Shown: positions 7,832 through 16,611 of the stretch, in pieces
How positions within the stretch are numbered: position 1 is the stretch's first letter
Layout: each line of letters begins with the position of its first letter
DNA from: Nitrospirota bacterium
GTDB taxonomy: Bacteria > Nitrospirota > Thermodesulfovibrionia > Thermodesulfovibrionales > Dissulfurispiraceae
Reading direction: 5' to 3'
DNA: 64,000 nucleotides
Assembly (NCBI GenBank): GCA_021792185.1
Contig: JAJYVD010000004.1
Location: 22,294 to 86,293 of the forward strand
Program-made: the position numbers and the translations under genes
Notes under the pieces: generated by a model
Databases searched by the model: none
What the model saw: the letters and a program-made list of their open reading frames with translations, nothing else
What the model was told of the DNA's origin: nothing

Positions 7832-8662
7832 TTATGCCAAATATCTCCTTTTAAAGAGACGATAGCTCGCAATAAGGGGCAGCACCACCCACAAAAGTGA
7901 TACGGCCCAGAGGACAGGCGTCTTCATGTATGACGGAAGTTCAACAGATGCCAGTCCTAAAAATACCTTTAATTCGCCGATGGATAAGAAGTTCAGGATG
8001 CGATACACATCAACAGGATTTAGTGTCAGGAGGGTGGAGAATATTTCATTTCCGACAGTGCCTTTGGTTATTATGAGAAGGCCTACCAGACCCAGGTCAT
8101 AAAGCACTGCGAAGAAAAGCCAGAGGAATACGGTAAAGGCAATAACCCTTGCCCTCTCATTGAAGAGAATGGATACGAGGAATGAGACACTCAGGAAAAT
8201 AAGGCCGAGGACTACAGAGTTGAGCATGAATATGCTGTAACTGCCTATTGCGCCGAAGCCCAGATTTATCAGCAATATTGCGCCGGAAATGCCGAGACCC
8301 ACAAGTGTGGATATGGCAAGGGCAATGGCGAGGCCGAAGAATTTCCCCATGATGAATTCACCAATGGATATAGGGGACGATAAATATATCTCAAGCGTGC
8401 CCTTGTCGCGTTCATCCGCAATTATACCGCCGCCGAGGGTAAGGGCTAAGATAGGTATAAAGTAGGTTACGAGGCTCGTGAGACTGGCAATGGTTGCATC
8501 GATGCTCCTGAACCCTGCAACGCCTGCAGTAGCCCCTCCAAAATATGAAATAACAATGGTGAGCGCGGCAAATCCCGCAGCGATCACCAGTACCCATTTG
8601 CTCTTCAATTTATCGGAAAGTTCTTTATGGGCTATCGCCCTCACAGCATTAGTGAATACCAA
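7832..8662 (-). CDS. nosY: NosY ABC-2 type permease
   Basis: A protein of about 276 residues with six predicted transmembrane helices and the ABC-2 loop motif ADERDKGTLEIYLSSPIS that contacts the ATPase, as in NosY. NosFY exports a component needed for CuZ assembly together with NosD. The frame is open to TTG 8677. I prefer TTG 8662 because a strong GAGGAGG lies 6 nt upstream of it; that Shine-Dalgarno sits inside the end of nosF, so the two genes overlap by 14 bp and are coupled. Confidence 0.9.
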   Translation of the reverse strand: MVFTNAVRAIAHKELSDKLKSKWVLVIAAGFAALTIVISYFGGATAGVAGFRSIDATIASLTSLVTYFIPILALTLGGGIIADERDKGTLEIYLSSPISIGEFIMGKFFGLAIALAISTLVGLGISGAILLINLGFGAIGSYSIFMLNSVVLGLIFLSVSFLVSILFNERARVIAFTVFLWLFFAVLYDLGLVGLLIITKGTVGNEIFSTLLTLNPVDVYRILNFLSIGELKVFLGLASVELPSYMKTPVLWAVSLLWVVLPLIASYRLFKRRYLA

Positions 8663-9545
8663 AGAATACCTCCTCAAGGTTCGGCTCTCTTATGGAAAGG
8701 TCGACAAAGCTTTCCTTTTTCTCCATGACTGCTGACAGCAGCCTCAGTTTATCTTCCCTCTGAATACTGGCTGTAAGATGTCCGTCTTTATATCCAATCT
8801 CTTTAGCACCTTCCCTTTTCAAAATCTCTTCCAGAGTTCCATTTTTTTCTTTAAGGGCTATTGAAATCTTTAAAGGGAGATTGAATCCGGAATAGAGTTC
8901 TTCAAGGCTTCCCACTGCCCTGAGCGCTCCTGCCTTCAATACCGCGACCCTGTCTATCTTATCTTCTATCTCTGCCAGTATGTGGGATGAAAGGATGACC
9001 GTGAGCTTTTTCCTCGTCCTTACATCATCGAGTATGTTGTAGAATTCCTTTGTCCCGACAGGATCAAGCCCTGATGTAGGTTCATCGAGAACAAGAAAGT
9101 CAGGGTCATTGGACAATGCCTGTGCCAGATTCAGCCTCTGCCTCATACCCTTTGAATAGCCTCCAACCCTCCTGTCAACTGCATTCTCAAGGCCAACCTT
9201 TTTTAATAGCCCAGGGACATTACCGAGATCCCCGCCTTTAATTTTAGCGAACAGCTCGATTGTCTCCTTTCCTGTGAGGTTGTCATAAAAATTAACCCTC
9301 TCGGGCATATACCCTATTTTCTTTCTGATCTCCTTCCAATCCTTTTCCGCCAACTCTTTGCCGCTGAAAAGCACCTTGCCTGACGACGGCCTTGTAATTC
9401 CGAGCATTATCTTAAGCAGTGTCGACTTGCCGGAACCATTGGGTCCCACAAGGCCGAGCATCTCGCCTTCTTTTATACTCAGCGATACGGAGTCCACTGC
9501 CTTTACATCTCCGAAGTTCTTTGATATTTCACTTAACTCAAGCAT
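8649..9545 (-). CDS. nosF: NosF ABC transporter ATPase
   Basis: An ATPase of 298 residues paired with NosY. Walker A is GPNGSGKS (34-41), the signature region YSKGMRQRLNLAQAL, Walker B FLVLDEPTSGLDP, and the switch His in SSHIL. A C-terminal extension of about 90 residues is usual for NosF. The start is ATG 9545 (MLELSEISKNFG), with GAGGTG 7 nt upstream; the 14 residues before it in the open frame are not family-like. Overlaps nosY and lies 10 bp after the nosD fusion. Confidence 0.93.
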   Translation of the reverse strand: MLELSEISKNFGDVKAVDSVSLSIKEGEMLGLVGPNGSGKSTLLKIMLGITRPSSGKVLFSGKELAEKDWKEIRKKIGYMPERVNFYDNLTGKETIELFAKIKGGDLGNVPGLLKKVGLENAVDRRVGGYSKGMRQRLNLAQALSNDPDFLVLDEPTSGLDPVGTKEFYNILDDVRTRKKLTVILSSHILAEIEDKIDRVAVLKAGALRAVGSLEELYSGFNLPLKISIALKEKNGTLEEILKREGAKEIGYKDGHLTASIQREDKLRLLSAVMEKKESFVDLSIREPNLEEVFFGIH

Positions 9546-9555
9546 TAAATTCACC

Positions 9556-11805
9556 TCAATGGGCAACAGGGATTTTTTCCATCTCACCGTAATATTTTTC
9601 AGGGGCGTATGGATATTTGGCCTTTAATTCCTTCCAATCCTTGTGCGGTGGAAGCATGGATGGTTTAGCATCAACAACCCTCGGAACCTTTAGGACCGGG
9701 AACTGCTTTTCGAGCATCCAGAGAAACTGGAAAGAAGGGCTTGCATACAACAACTTGGCAGCAGGGTATCTCCAGAGGATATGGTCGACCACTGTATTGG
9801 ATTCGAACGGCATATCGCCAATGCCGTCGGCGTTCATATCCCATCCAAGATAATCGCTCCAGTAGTTGTTATTCCACTGCTGGTTTCTGCCTGCGATAAA
9901 CTTTACCTGAACCTCGTTGCCGATAAAGGAATTCTTATTCACGGTATTGTCTTCGGAACCGCCCCAGTTATGCAGGCCGAGACTGTTGTTCATTATAAGA
10001 TTGGAGACCATATTGTTAAATATCGAATTGTAAAAGTAGACCCCTTTGGTATTGCCTATCACTGTATTCCTTGCTATGTAGCTCCTTGTGGTCTGAATCA
10101 GAAGGATGCCGTGCGTGCTGTTGCCAACGGCAATATTATCGGTAATCTCTGATTGCCTCGAATACATAATTGCTATGCCTACGAGATTGCCGATAGATGT
10201 GTTTTTACTGAAAACAGTCCTGTCAACCCACATGGTGTGCATTGCATAACGGCAGTTTCTCATCTCATTATCTATGAATTTCCCGTCATGGGATACCTCT
10301 ATATACATTCCATCCCGGCAGTAATCCATCCTGTTCCCTATTACTACCGCCTCCTGACTGTCTGTCAGGGTTATTCCATTGCCCCTGTAATTCAGGTCCA
10401 GCTTTTTTTTGCCCTCGATTATATTGTTTTCAACCCTGATGCCTCTGGCGCCTACGCTCCAGACGCCGTGCATAACGCCATGAAAGCGGTTGTTTTTTAT
10501 GACAGCCCCATCAGAACCTTTGGAAATATATATCCCGGCGCTCTCTAACTGGGATGACGGATTTTCGTCTCTGATTGTAAAACCTTCTACAGTAACGCCC
10601 CTGCTCGCTATCGCGACTATAAGCCCTCCATTTTCAATGATTGTGGGGTTGTTTATACCCTTAAGATGCACGGCCTTGTCTATCTTAAGCCTTTCCCTGT
10701 ATTCTCCTGCCTTCACCTCTATAACATCCCCATTTTTAGCCTTTTTCAGGGCATCGCCGATTGCGGAATAATCTGTCCCTACAATGAGGGTCTTTGCATA
10801 TGTCAGCGATGGGGTTAACAGCAGAATAAAGGCAATAGGCAATAGAATAGAGGCTTTTGCCTCTTGCCTCTTCTTTTTTATCAATGCAGGGCATCTGTCC
10901 TCATCCCAGAAGTTGACCTGACATTCAAGACAATTAAGGCATTCGGTAACCTTGACCTTACCCTCCGGCGTGATGGCCTGATAACCGCATTCCCTGCCGC
11001 ATATCTTACATGTCCCGCACAGGTCGTGCCTTTTAAGCTTTATCAGAGGTATCAGCTTAATGAATGAAGGGATGCTCAATGCAGCACCGAGGGGACAGAG
11101 GTAGCGGCAGTATGCCCTGTATATTATTACCGAGCCTGCTGTTATCAGAATAAAATAAAGGACAAAATACCACTGCCTGTGAAGTTTCAATACAAAGCTC
11201 TTGAAGGGCTCGACCTCGGCAAGGTATTCGGAGAGCATAAAATTATAGAAAGATACGCCTAATATGATTGCGAATATTACATATTTGAGGTAAATAAGCT
11301 TCCAGTGGAGCTTTTCATTTATATGCAGCCTGCTGAACTTCGGGAAAAGTTTCGCATAGAGCTTATTTAGAAGCTCAACCATTGCGCCGTAAGGACAAAG
11401 CCAGCCGCAGAAAACCCCACGGCCCCATAAAAGAATGGTTAAAAAGATAAAGAGAAATGACAGGAATATATACGGCTCCATGATAAAGAGCCCTAAAGGG
11501 AACGACCCTTCTTTTATCCCGTTGACCAGTATAACTATGTTGGTTGTTGTGGGCTGCGCCTTGAGTATAAGTCCGACATATATAAAGGAGAACGGAAGCA
11601 TGCCGTAAGCGACAATATTCAATACCTTCCTGTTTTTAGCAATCCTGTCTTTAAAAATCATCATCAGGATCAATAACAGCAGGAATATTGCGAAGACGGC
11701 AATTGAGGCCCATTTCTGCTCCCATATCTGCATCCACGGGGTAAGTTTCAAGGCCTCAACTGTATCTTCAAAGATATGCTTTAATAAGCTGCTGATTGCC
11801 GACAT
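9556..11805 (-). CDS. nosD: NosR-type polyferredoxin domain fused to NosD
   Basis: A 749-residue fusion. Residues 1-310 match the membrane and C-terminal half of NosR/NapH: transmembrane helices, CGWLCP at 133-138, CRYLCP at 233-238, and two 4Fe-4S motifs (C263-C266-C269-C273 and C289-C292-C295-C305). Residues 318-337 are hydrophobic and end in LTYA, looking like the original NosD signal peptide kept as an internal anchor. Residues 338-749 are NosD, a right-handed beta-helix (CASH repeats such as GIYISKGSDGAVIKNNRF) that works with NosFY to build CuZ. The FMN half of NosR is a separate gene just upstream. The fusion would tie electron supply across the membrane to the maturation scaffold. Confidence 0.9.
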   Translation of the reverse strand: MSAISSLLKHIFEDTVEALKLTPWMQIWEQKWASIAVFAIFLLLLILMMIFKDRIAKNRKVLNIVAYGMLPFSFIYVGLILKAQPTTTNIVILVNGIKEGSFPLGLFIMEPYIFLSFLFIFLTILLWGRGVFCGWLCPYGAMVELLNKLYAKLFPKFSRLHINEKLHWKLIYLKYVIFAIILGVSFYNFMLSEYLAEVEPFKSFVLKLHRQWYFVLYFILITAGSVIIYRAYCRYLCPLGAALSIPSFIKLIPLIKLKRHDLCGTCKICGRECGYQAITPEGKVKVTECLNCLECQVNFWDEDRCPALIKKKRQEAKASILLPIAFILLLTPSLTYAKTLIVGTDYSAIGDALKKAKNGDVIEVKAGEYRERLKIDKAVHLKGINNPTIIENGGLIVAIASRGVTVEGFTIRDENPSSQLESAGIYISKGSDGAVIKNNRFHGVMHGVWSVGARGIRVENNIIEGKKKLDLNYRGNGITLTDSQEAVVIGNRMDYCRDGMYIEVSHDGKFIDNEMRNCRYAMHTMWVDRTVFSKNTSIGNLVGIAIMYSRQSEITDNIAVGNSTHGILLIQTTRSYIARNTVIGNTKGVYFYNSIFNNMVSNLIMNNSLGLHNWGGSEDNTVNKNSFIGNEVQVKFIAGRNQQWNNNYWSDYLGWDMNADGIGDMPFESNTVVDHILWRYPAAKLLYASPSFQFLWMLEKQFPVLKVPRVVDAKPSMLPPHKDWKELKAKYPYAPEKYYGEMEKIPVAH

Positions 11806-11819
11806 TTCCCATCCATAAA

Positions 11820-12899
11820 CTATTCCATGAACCTTTCAGGAATCGCGTACTCTACATAAAAAGACTTAAATTCTTTCTTAGTGACGGAAACACGATAAGG
11901 AAGCACGAGATTCAATCTAAACGGCTCTGTGGAGTCGAAATCCCTGTCCCTGATAATAAATACGCCTCCCTCGTCTATGGAAGGGGCGCCTTTTGCATGG
12001 ATATCGGATAAGACCCTGTAATCCTTGTCCGTTAACATATAAACCTTTGCGCCCTGTTCGATATTGAACCTGTCAAATACTCCTCCGCGGACAAATCCGG
12101 TGCCTTTAAACGACCCTTTCCCCTTTGAAAATATGACTATCGCAGATTCGCCGTTCTTCAGCCTTCCTGTGATATCCCTGTAAAATGTATCCCCGAGGAG
12201 ATTCCTGCCTATAGACGGCTGTGTCGCAACACCGATATAAAGGTCGAGATAGGGGTCTTCGCCTTCGATTCCAAGGTCTTTGTGCTTTATCACGATGTTT
12301 TTAAGGGCGCCCGATTTCTTCAACTCATCCCACGTAAGCGCTGCATACTTCTGGCCGAGCTTTCTGCCTTTGCCCTTTGCGACCTTCAGCACGCCAGTCG
12401 CATCTGCAACCCTTCTCGCACTCTCGAGGACTATCGAGTTCTGGACAACAGCAGTTACCGTAGCCCCTGTAATGGCATCCATCGATATTTCCCTGCCCAC
12501 AGACAGGGGACTCTTTATGTTTTTCCCTTTATATTGCTTTATAAAGTCCAGATAACTTTCTTCCTTAAGACCGATCAGGACTATCGGCTCCGAGTGAAAG
12601 ATGAGCTTTACGCCTGTGATGTTTCCGTTTGTGTCCATACCGATAAGTGTTTCAAGATGCTTGCCCGAATAACCGACTAATTTGCTTGTCCAGTCCTTTG
12701 ATATAAAGACGTAACCGACAAGTTTATTATCTTTGTATCCTTCCCAGTAGCCCTTTTTCTGTACAAATTTCGATGCCTGAAGCACATCCTCTAATTTATA
12801 GCTGTACCTGTGCTCAAACATTTTCCACTGTTCGCTGTATCCTGATACAGCGAAGACAAAAATAAAAATAAATATCAGCGATGTTACAATCCTTCTCAT
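11820..12899 (-). CDS. NosR N-terminal-like FMN-binding periplasmic protein
   Basis: A protein of about 359 residues with a signal peptide (to SGYSEQ). The FMN-binding domain carries the TGAT motif (about 144-147, within DAITGATVT), where the Thr is the covalent flavin attachment site in NosR/RnfG/NqrC relatives. The rest matches the periplasmic half of NosR up to the point where NosR would continue into transmembrane helices; those lie in the next gene (9556-11805). ATG 12899 is preferred (AAGGGG just upstream) over GTG 12917. It probably delivers electrons needed for NosZ maturation or activity, with FMN attached by an ApbE flavin transferase that is not encoded here. Confidence 0.85.
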   Translation of the reverse strand: MRRIVTSLIFIFIFVFAVSGYSEQWKMFEHRYSYKLEDVLQASKFVQKKGYWEGYKDNKLVGYVFISKDWTSKLVGYSGKHLETLIGMDTNGNITGVKLIFHSEPIVLIGLKEESYLDFIKQYKGKNIKSPLSVGREISMDAITGATVTAVVQNSIVLESARRVADATGVLKVAKGKGRKLGQKYAALTWDELKKSGALKNIVIKHKDLGIEGEDPYLDLYIGVATQPSIGRNLLGDTFYRDITGRLKNGESAIVIFSKGKGSFKGTGFVRGGVFDRFNIEQGAKVYMLTDKDYRVLSDIHAKGAPSIDEGGVFIIRDRDFDSTEPFRLNLVLPYRVSVTKKEFKSFYVEYAIPERFME

Positions 12900-12949
12900 A
12901 ATCCCCTTCTTTCTCACTTGAGCTTCTCTATTCAGTCTAACACGGATTT

Positions 12950-12989
12950 GAATTTGGAGCCGGGAAGTTAACTTCCCGGCTCCAAATTC
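12950..12989. other. Perfect 40-bp palindrome between nosZ and the FMN gene
   Basis: Each half reads GAATTTGGAGCCGGGAAGTT or its complement, with no loop bases. On RNA it would form a very strong GC-rich hairpin right after the nosZ stop (13000). There is no U-run after it on the minus strand, so it is more likely a 3' stabiliser or processing site that raises nosZ mRNA over the downstream maturation genes than a simple terminator. Confidence 0.7.
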
Positions 12990-12999
12990 TTGTTTCTAC

Positions 13000-14856
13000 T
13001 TAAGCCTCCACTATGAACCTCATCCTCATCTCGAGGTGCAGCGCATGGCAGAAGTTCGTGCAGTATGCCCAGTATACGCCCGGCTTATCTGCTGTAAATG
13101 TAACCGACTTCGTCTGGAAGGGAGAGACCACAAAACTGACGTTATGATTCTCGAGGGCAAAACCGTGTGAAAGGTCGGATATCTCGTCATTGTTCGTCAC
13201 AATAACAGTAACCTTGTTGCCTTTCTTTACCTTAACCTCCTGAAGTCCATACATCGGAGCATTCGCAGTAAGTCTCACGATAACATCATTGCCCTTTCTT
13301 TCAACCCCGCTCTTTGTTACTGCAAGTGGATGCTCGAACATATTGTAGCGGTCTTTCACCTTCGGCTCTATTATGTCCCTCCTGACCATGATAACATCAT
13401 GGGGCTCTATATAAGCCGAACCGTCATGAACGATCTTGAGTTTGTCGCCGCTTATGTCCACGAGCTGTTCGCACTCGGGCTTCAGCGGGCCCACATTGAT
13501 GAACCTGTCCTTTGACATCTTATTAAGGGATATGAGCCACTTGCCGTCCGCCTCTTTCGTCTCCGACATGGTTGACATTATGTGGCCGACCTGATAGTGG
13601 ATATCAAGGACATCAACAATATGCGGGTTCTTCTTTTTTGCCTCGGGTCCTTGCTTTTCCGCTTCGATTGCCTTGGCAATATTCCATTTCACGTTTGTGC
13701 TGTCAATGAACACGGATGTTATGGCATTGCCTCTTCCGTCAAAGCATGTATGCAGAGGACCAAGCCCTATGAACGGCTCTGCAGCTATGCATTGTGCGGG
13801 CTTTATCTTTCCTGCGTATGCGAGATCCAACTTCGAGAGATCTACAACCGAACATGTCGGAGAGACCTTTCCCGAGCAGACGGCATATTTGCCGTCGGGC
13901 GATATGTTGACGCCGTGCGGGTTCTTCGGTATGGGAATCCTCAGGACTATGTCGGACTTGCCGCGCCTTCCGTCTATGACCTTCACGCCGTTTATAGTCT
14001 TGTAATTGCCTTTTTTCAGCGCATCCCTTATCCTTTCCCAGTTAAAGACGATCAGGTAGTCATGGTCTGCTGCGAGCATCTCCGATATGACAACACCCTG
14101 CTCCGTATTGTAGGAAGTAGCCATCGAGTATTTGCCCTGGTACTCGGTTGCAGCAAGGTCAAGGTTTTCCTCTATCATAACCTGGCATACTACAGCCATC
14201 CTTTCCGCATCTATTATGGTATGCGCTCCATAATACTCCTTTGGCGGCGCTTCCGGCCTGTTGGGGAAAGGCACCTGGAATTCGCTGTTTACAACAACCC
14301 ACTCTGTCTTTGGATATCTCTGCGGGAAGAGTCCGTGCATTCCCTGTATATTGGGCACCTGAAGTATCGCATCCACTTCCATATAATCGACCCTTATCCT
14401 TGCGACCCTGTTGTTGATCTTGTCGTTCACGAAGAGGTATTTCCCATCGTATGTGCCGTTTTTATAAGAGCCGTGGACGTGGTGGGTATCGCCGACAGTA
14501 ATGCCTTTCAGGAGCTTCTTGCTTTCATTGGTATATCCCCAGCCCTTTCCGCATTCCATGTTGAAAACAGGGATCCTCATGAGCTCGCGCATTGAAGGGA
14601 TACCAAGAACCCTTACCTCGCCCGAATGGCCGCCGCTCCAGAAGCCGTAGTATGAGTCGTATTCGCCGGGTTTTACCTCATACTTCTGCTTACCGTTTGC
14701 AGCAGCCTCAGCCTTTGCCACAATGGTCTCTTTTGCCGAATCGGGAATAATATCCTTTGCAATCATGCCTGCGCCTGCAGCGGCACCGGCAACACCTAAG
14801 AATTTAAGAAAACTTCTTCTGTCAAGCTTTTTGTCTTTATTTTTATTTTCAGACAT
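13000..14856 (-). CDS. nosZ: Nitrous oxide reductase NosZ
   Basis: The terminal denitrification enzyme, reducing N2O to N2 in the periplasm. With ATG 14856 (AGGAGG 7 nt upstream; the TTG two codons earlier is poorer) it has 618 residues. The N-terminus has a Tat motif, DRRSFLK, then a hydrophobic stretch. Seven CuZ histidines are visible: H125-H126 (THHVHG), H174 (MHGLFP), H314 (NPHG), H369 (PLHTCF), H425 (VGHIMS), H486 (EPHDV). The C-terminal cupredoxin has all CuA ligands: H564, C599, C603, H607, M610. No C-terminal heme domain. The Tat signal together with clade II-like neighbours (cytochrome b/Rieske, two cytochromes c) makes the clade uncertain without a tree. Confidence 0.97.
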   Translation of the reverse strand: MSENKNKDKKLDRRSFLKFLGVAGAAAGAGMIAKDIIPDSAKETIVAKAEAAANGKQKYEVKPGEYDSYYGFWSGGHSGEVRVLGIPSMRELMRIPVFNMECGKGWGYTNESKKLLKGITVGDTHHVHGSYKNGTYDGKYLFVNDKINNRVARIRVDYMEVDAILQVPNIQGMHGLFPQRYPKTEWVVVNSEFQVPFPNRPEAPPKEYYGAHTIIDAERMAVVCQVMIEENLDLAATEYQGKYSMATSYNTEQGVVISEMLAADHDYLIVFNWERIRDALKKGNYKTINGVKVIDGRRGKSDIVLRIPIPKNPHGVNISPDGKYAVCSGKVSPTCSVVDLSKLDLAYAGKIKPAQCIAAEPFIGLGPLHTCFDGRGNAITSVFIDSTNVKWNIAKAIEAEKQGPEAKKKNPHIVDVLDIHYQVGHIMSTMSETKEADGKWLISLNKMSKDRFINVGPLKPECEQLVDISGDKLKIVHDGSAYIEPHDVIMVRRDIIEPKVKDRYNMFEHPLAVTKSGVERKGNDVIVRLTANAPMYGLQEVKVKKGNKVTVIVTNNDEISDLSHGFALENHNVSFVVSPFQTKSVTFTADKPGVYWAYCTNFCHALHLEMRMRFIVEA

Positions 14857-14894
14857 TTCCAAACCTCCTTCTTTTTCTCGGTTTCATGAAGAAA

Positions 14895-15683
14895 TTATTT
14901 TTTGGTGCGTCCCATCAATATCAGGGTGTACGATACAAGATGCCATCTCTCTTCCTCGTTCATAGAGTCTTCGTAAGACGGCATGCCCGAACCGTCGAGT
15001 CCTGTTGTATATGCGGTATAAACATTTTCGGGAGCAAAACCCAATTTAAGGGCACCGGTAGTAAAATCAAATGCAAGTATCGGATCTCCCCAGTCATCCT
15101 TAATCCTGTCTGATTTGGGACCGTCACCTTTGCCGTGCTCGCCGTGGCACTCCCAGCATTTCATCTCTTTGTATAATTTCTTGCCCTTCTCGGCAGATTC
15201 TGCAGTTCCAACAAATCTGGGGGCTTTCACGATAAAAGGCTTGCACGCTTCTTCCTCTTTCCACCTTTTTGAAAATGTCTTGATATACTCTGCGACTGCC
15301 TTCCTTTCATCCAACGGCACATCCTCATGCGACGGCATGTATGCCCTCGGAATACCGCCTGTTACCACTCTCAGGAGGTCGTCGTTTGTCGGCAGGCAAC
15401 CTGTGGCGGTTGTGCGGAATCTAAAAACTCCTGTTGTAAAATCCCTCGGGAAAATAGTCTGTACAGCACCCCTCTTCTGGTACCTGTGAACAATACCGAC
15501 CAGCCCCTTGCCGTCACCTTTTGGTCCATGACAGATAACACAGCGTTGTTCATAGACCTTCTTGCCCAGTTCAACGGTCTTATTCTCTGCTGCATATGCG
15601 TCCACGGCGACTGCTGCAAACCATAGCAGAAACACTAAGAAAAATACTGCAGCAGTCTCGAACTTTTTACTATTCTCTTTCAT
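14895..15683 (-). CDS. Periplasmic diheme cytochrome c (NosC-like paralog 1)
   Basis: A 262-residue exported cytochrome with a signal peptide to DAYA and two CxxCH motifs (CVICH, CWECH), each in a class I-like module. GGGGAGG precedes the ATG. About two thirds of positions match the neighbour at 15813, so the pair is a tandem duplication. Both lie between the cytochrome bc genes and nosZ, as NosC1/NosC2 do in other clusters. Shuttling electrons from the bc complex to NosZ is inference from position. Confidence 0.92.
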   Translation of the reverse strand: MKENSKKFETAAVFFLVFLLWFAAVAVDAYAAENKTVELGKKVYEQRCVICHGPKGDGKGLVGIVHRYQKRGAVQTIFPRDFTTGVFRFRTTATGCLPTNDDLLRVVTGGIPRAYMPSHEDVPLDERKAVAEYIKTFSKRWKEEEACKPFIVKAPRFVGTAESAEKGKKLYKEMKCWECHGEHGKGDGPKSDRIKDDWGDPILAFDFTTGALKLGFAPENVYTAYTTGLDGSGMPSYEDSMNEEERWHLVSYTLILMGRTKK

Positions 15684-15812
15684 ATTTTTTGCCTCCCCGT
15701 TTGTATCAATTTTTATTGATACTGTTTGTTTCTCCTTTAAACCGACTGTTTAAAAGATACTGCTACCCCTTACTAAACTTCCCCGTGTTTTTTCTCGATA
15801 TTCACCCCCTCC

Positions 15813-16577
15813 CTACTTAACCTTTCCCATTAATTTAAGCGTATATGAGACAAGATGCCATCTCTCGTCCTCTTTCAGAGAGTCCTCATATGAAGGCATG
15901 CCTGTCCCGTCAAGTCCTGTTGTATATGCTGTATAAACATTTTCAGGAGCATCTCCCATCTTGGTAGCGCCGGTAGTAAAATCAAACGGCACTATGGGTT
16001 TTCCCCAGTCGTCTTTGATCGTATCCGACTTCGGTCCCTTTCCTTTTCCGTCATCGCCGTGGCATTCCCAGCACTTCATCTCTTTATATATCTTTTTGCC
16101 CTTTTCAACAGAAGAACGACTGCCGACCCATCTCGGTTTTTTTACAGGTATGGATTTGCAGGGTTCTTCCTCTTTCCACCTTGTTGAAAAGGTCTTTATA
16201 TACTCGGCAAGGGCCTTCTTTTCTTCCATTGAAAGCTGGTCTTTATGGGATGGCATAAACGACCTTGGAATGCCTTTATTTATTAAAGATATAAAGTCTT
16301 CATTTACGGGCAGACATCCGGTTGAGGTGGACCTGAACCTGAATACAGCGAGGGTAAAGTCCCTCGCCTCTACATTTATCATTCTTCCGGTCTTTTCCGA
16401 CCTCTTCATAACGCCCACCAACCCCTTGCCGTCACCTTTAGCGCCGTGGCAAATCTGGCAGCGCTCTTCATAAACCTTTTTACCGGGGTCATTCTTTTTT
16501 GCCTCTGCCCCGAAGGCGTTCCCTGTTTGTTGAGATATCAAGAGAATAATCGACAATACAAAAATTTTAACTTTCAT
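15813..16577 (-). CDS. Periplasmic diheme cytochrome c (NosC-like paralog 2)
   Basis: A protein of about 254 residues with a signal peptide to AFGA and heme motifs CQICH and CWECH. It is a clear paralog of the cytochrome at 14895, including RDFT..VFRFR, GCLP..D, GIPR..MPSH and the C-terminal TAYTTGLDGTGMPSYEDS. ATG 16577 has a better ribosome site (GAGAGG) than the further in-frame start. Two similar carriers in tandem may split roles between NosZ catalysis and a maturation step, or simply raise dosage. Confidence 0.92.
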   Translation of the reverse strand: MKVKIFVLSIILLISQQTGNAFGAEAKKNDPGKKVYEERCQICHGAKGDGKGLVGVMKRSEKTGRMINVEARDFTLAVFRFRSTSTGCLPVNEDFISLINKGIPRSFMPSHKDQLSMEEKKALAEYIKTFSTRWKEEEPCKSIPVKKPRWVGSRSSVEKGKKIYKEMKCWECHGDDGKGKGPKSDTIKDDWGKPIVPFDFTTGATKMGDAPENVYTAYTTGLDGTGMPSYEDSLKEDERWHLVSYTLKLMGKVK

Positions 16578-16611
16578 CTCCAATCCTCTCACGCTTTATA
16601 TTTACTTTCAA

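Noticed and set aside
13582..14595. Long plus-strand open frame (337 codons) opposite nosZ
   Set aside because: It is the complement of a clearly functional nosZ frame, with no ribosome site and no protein-like motifs.
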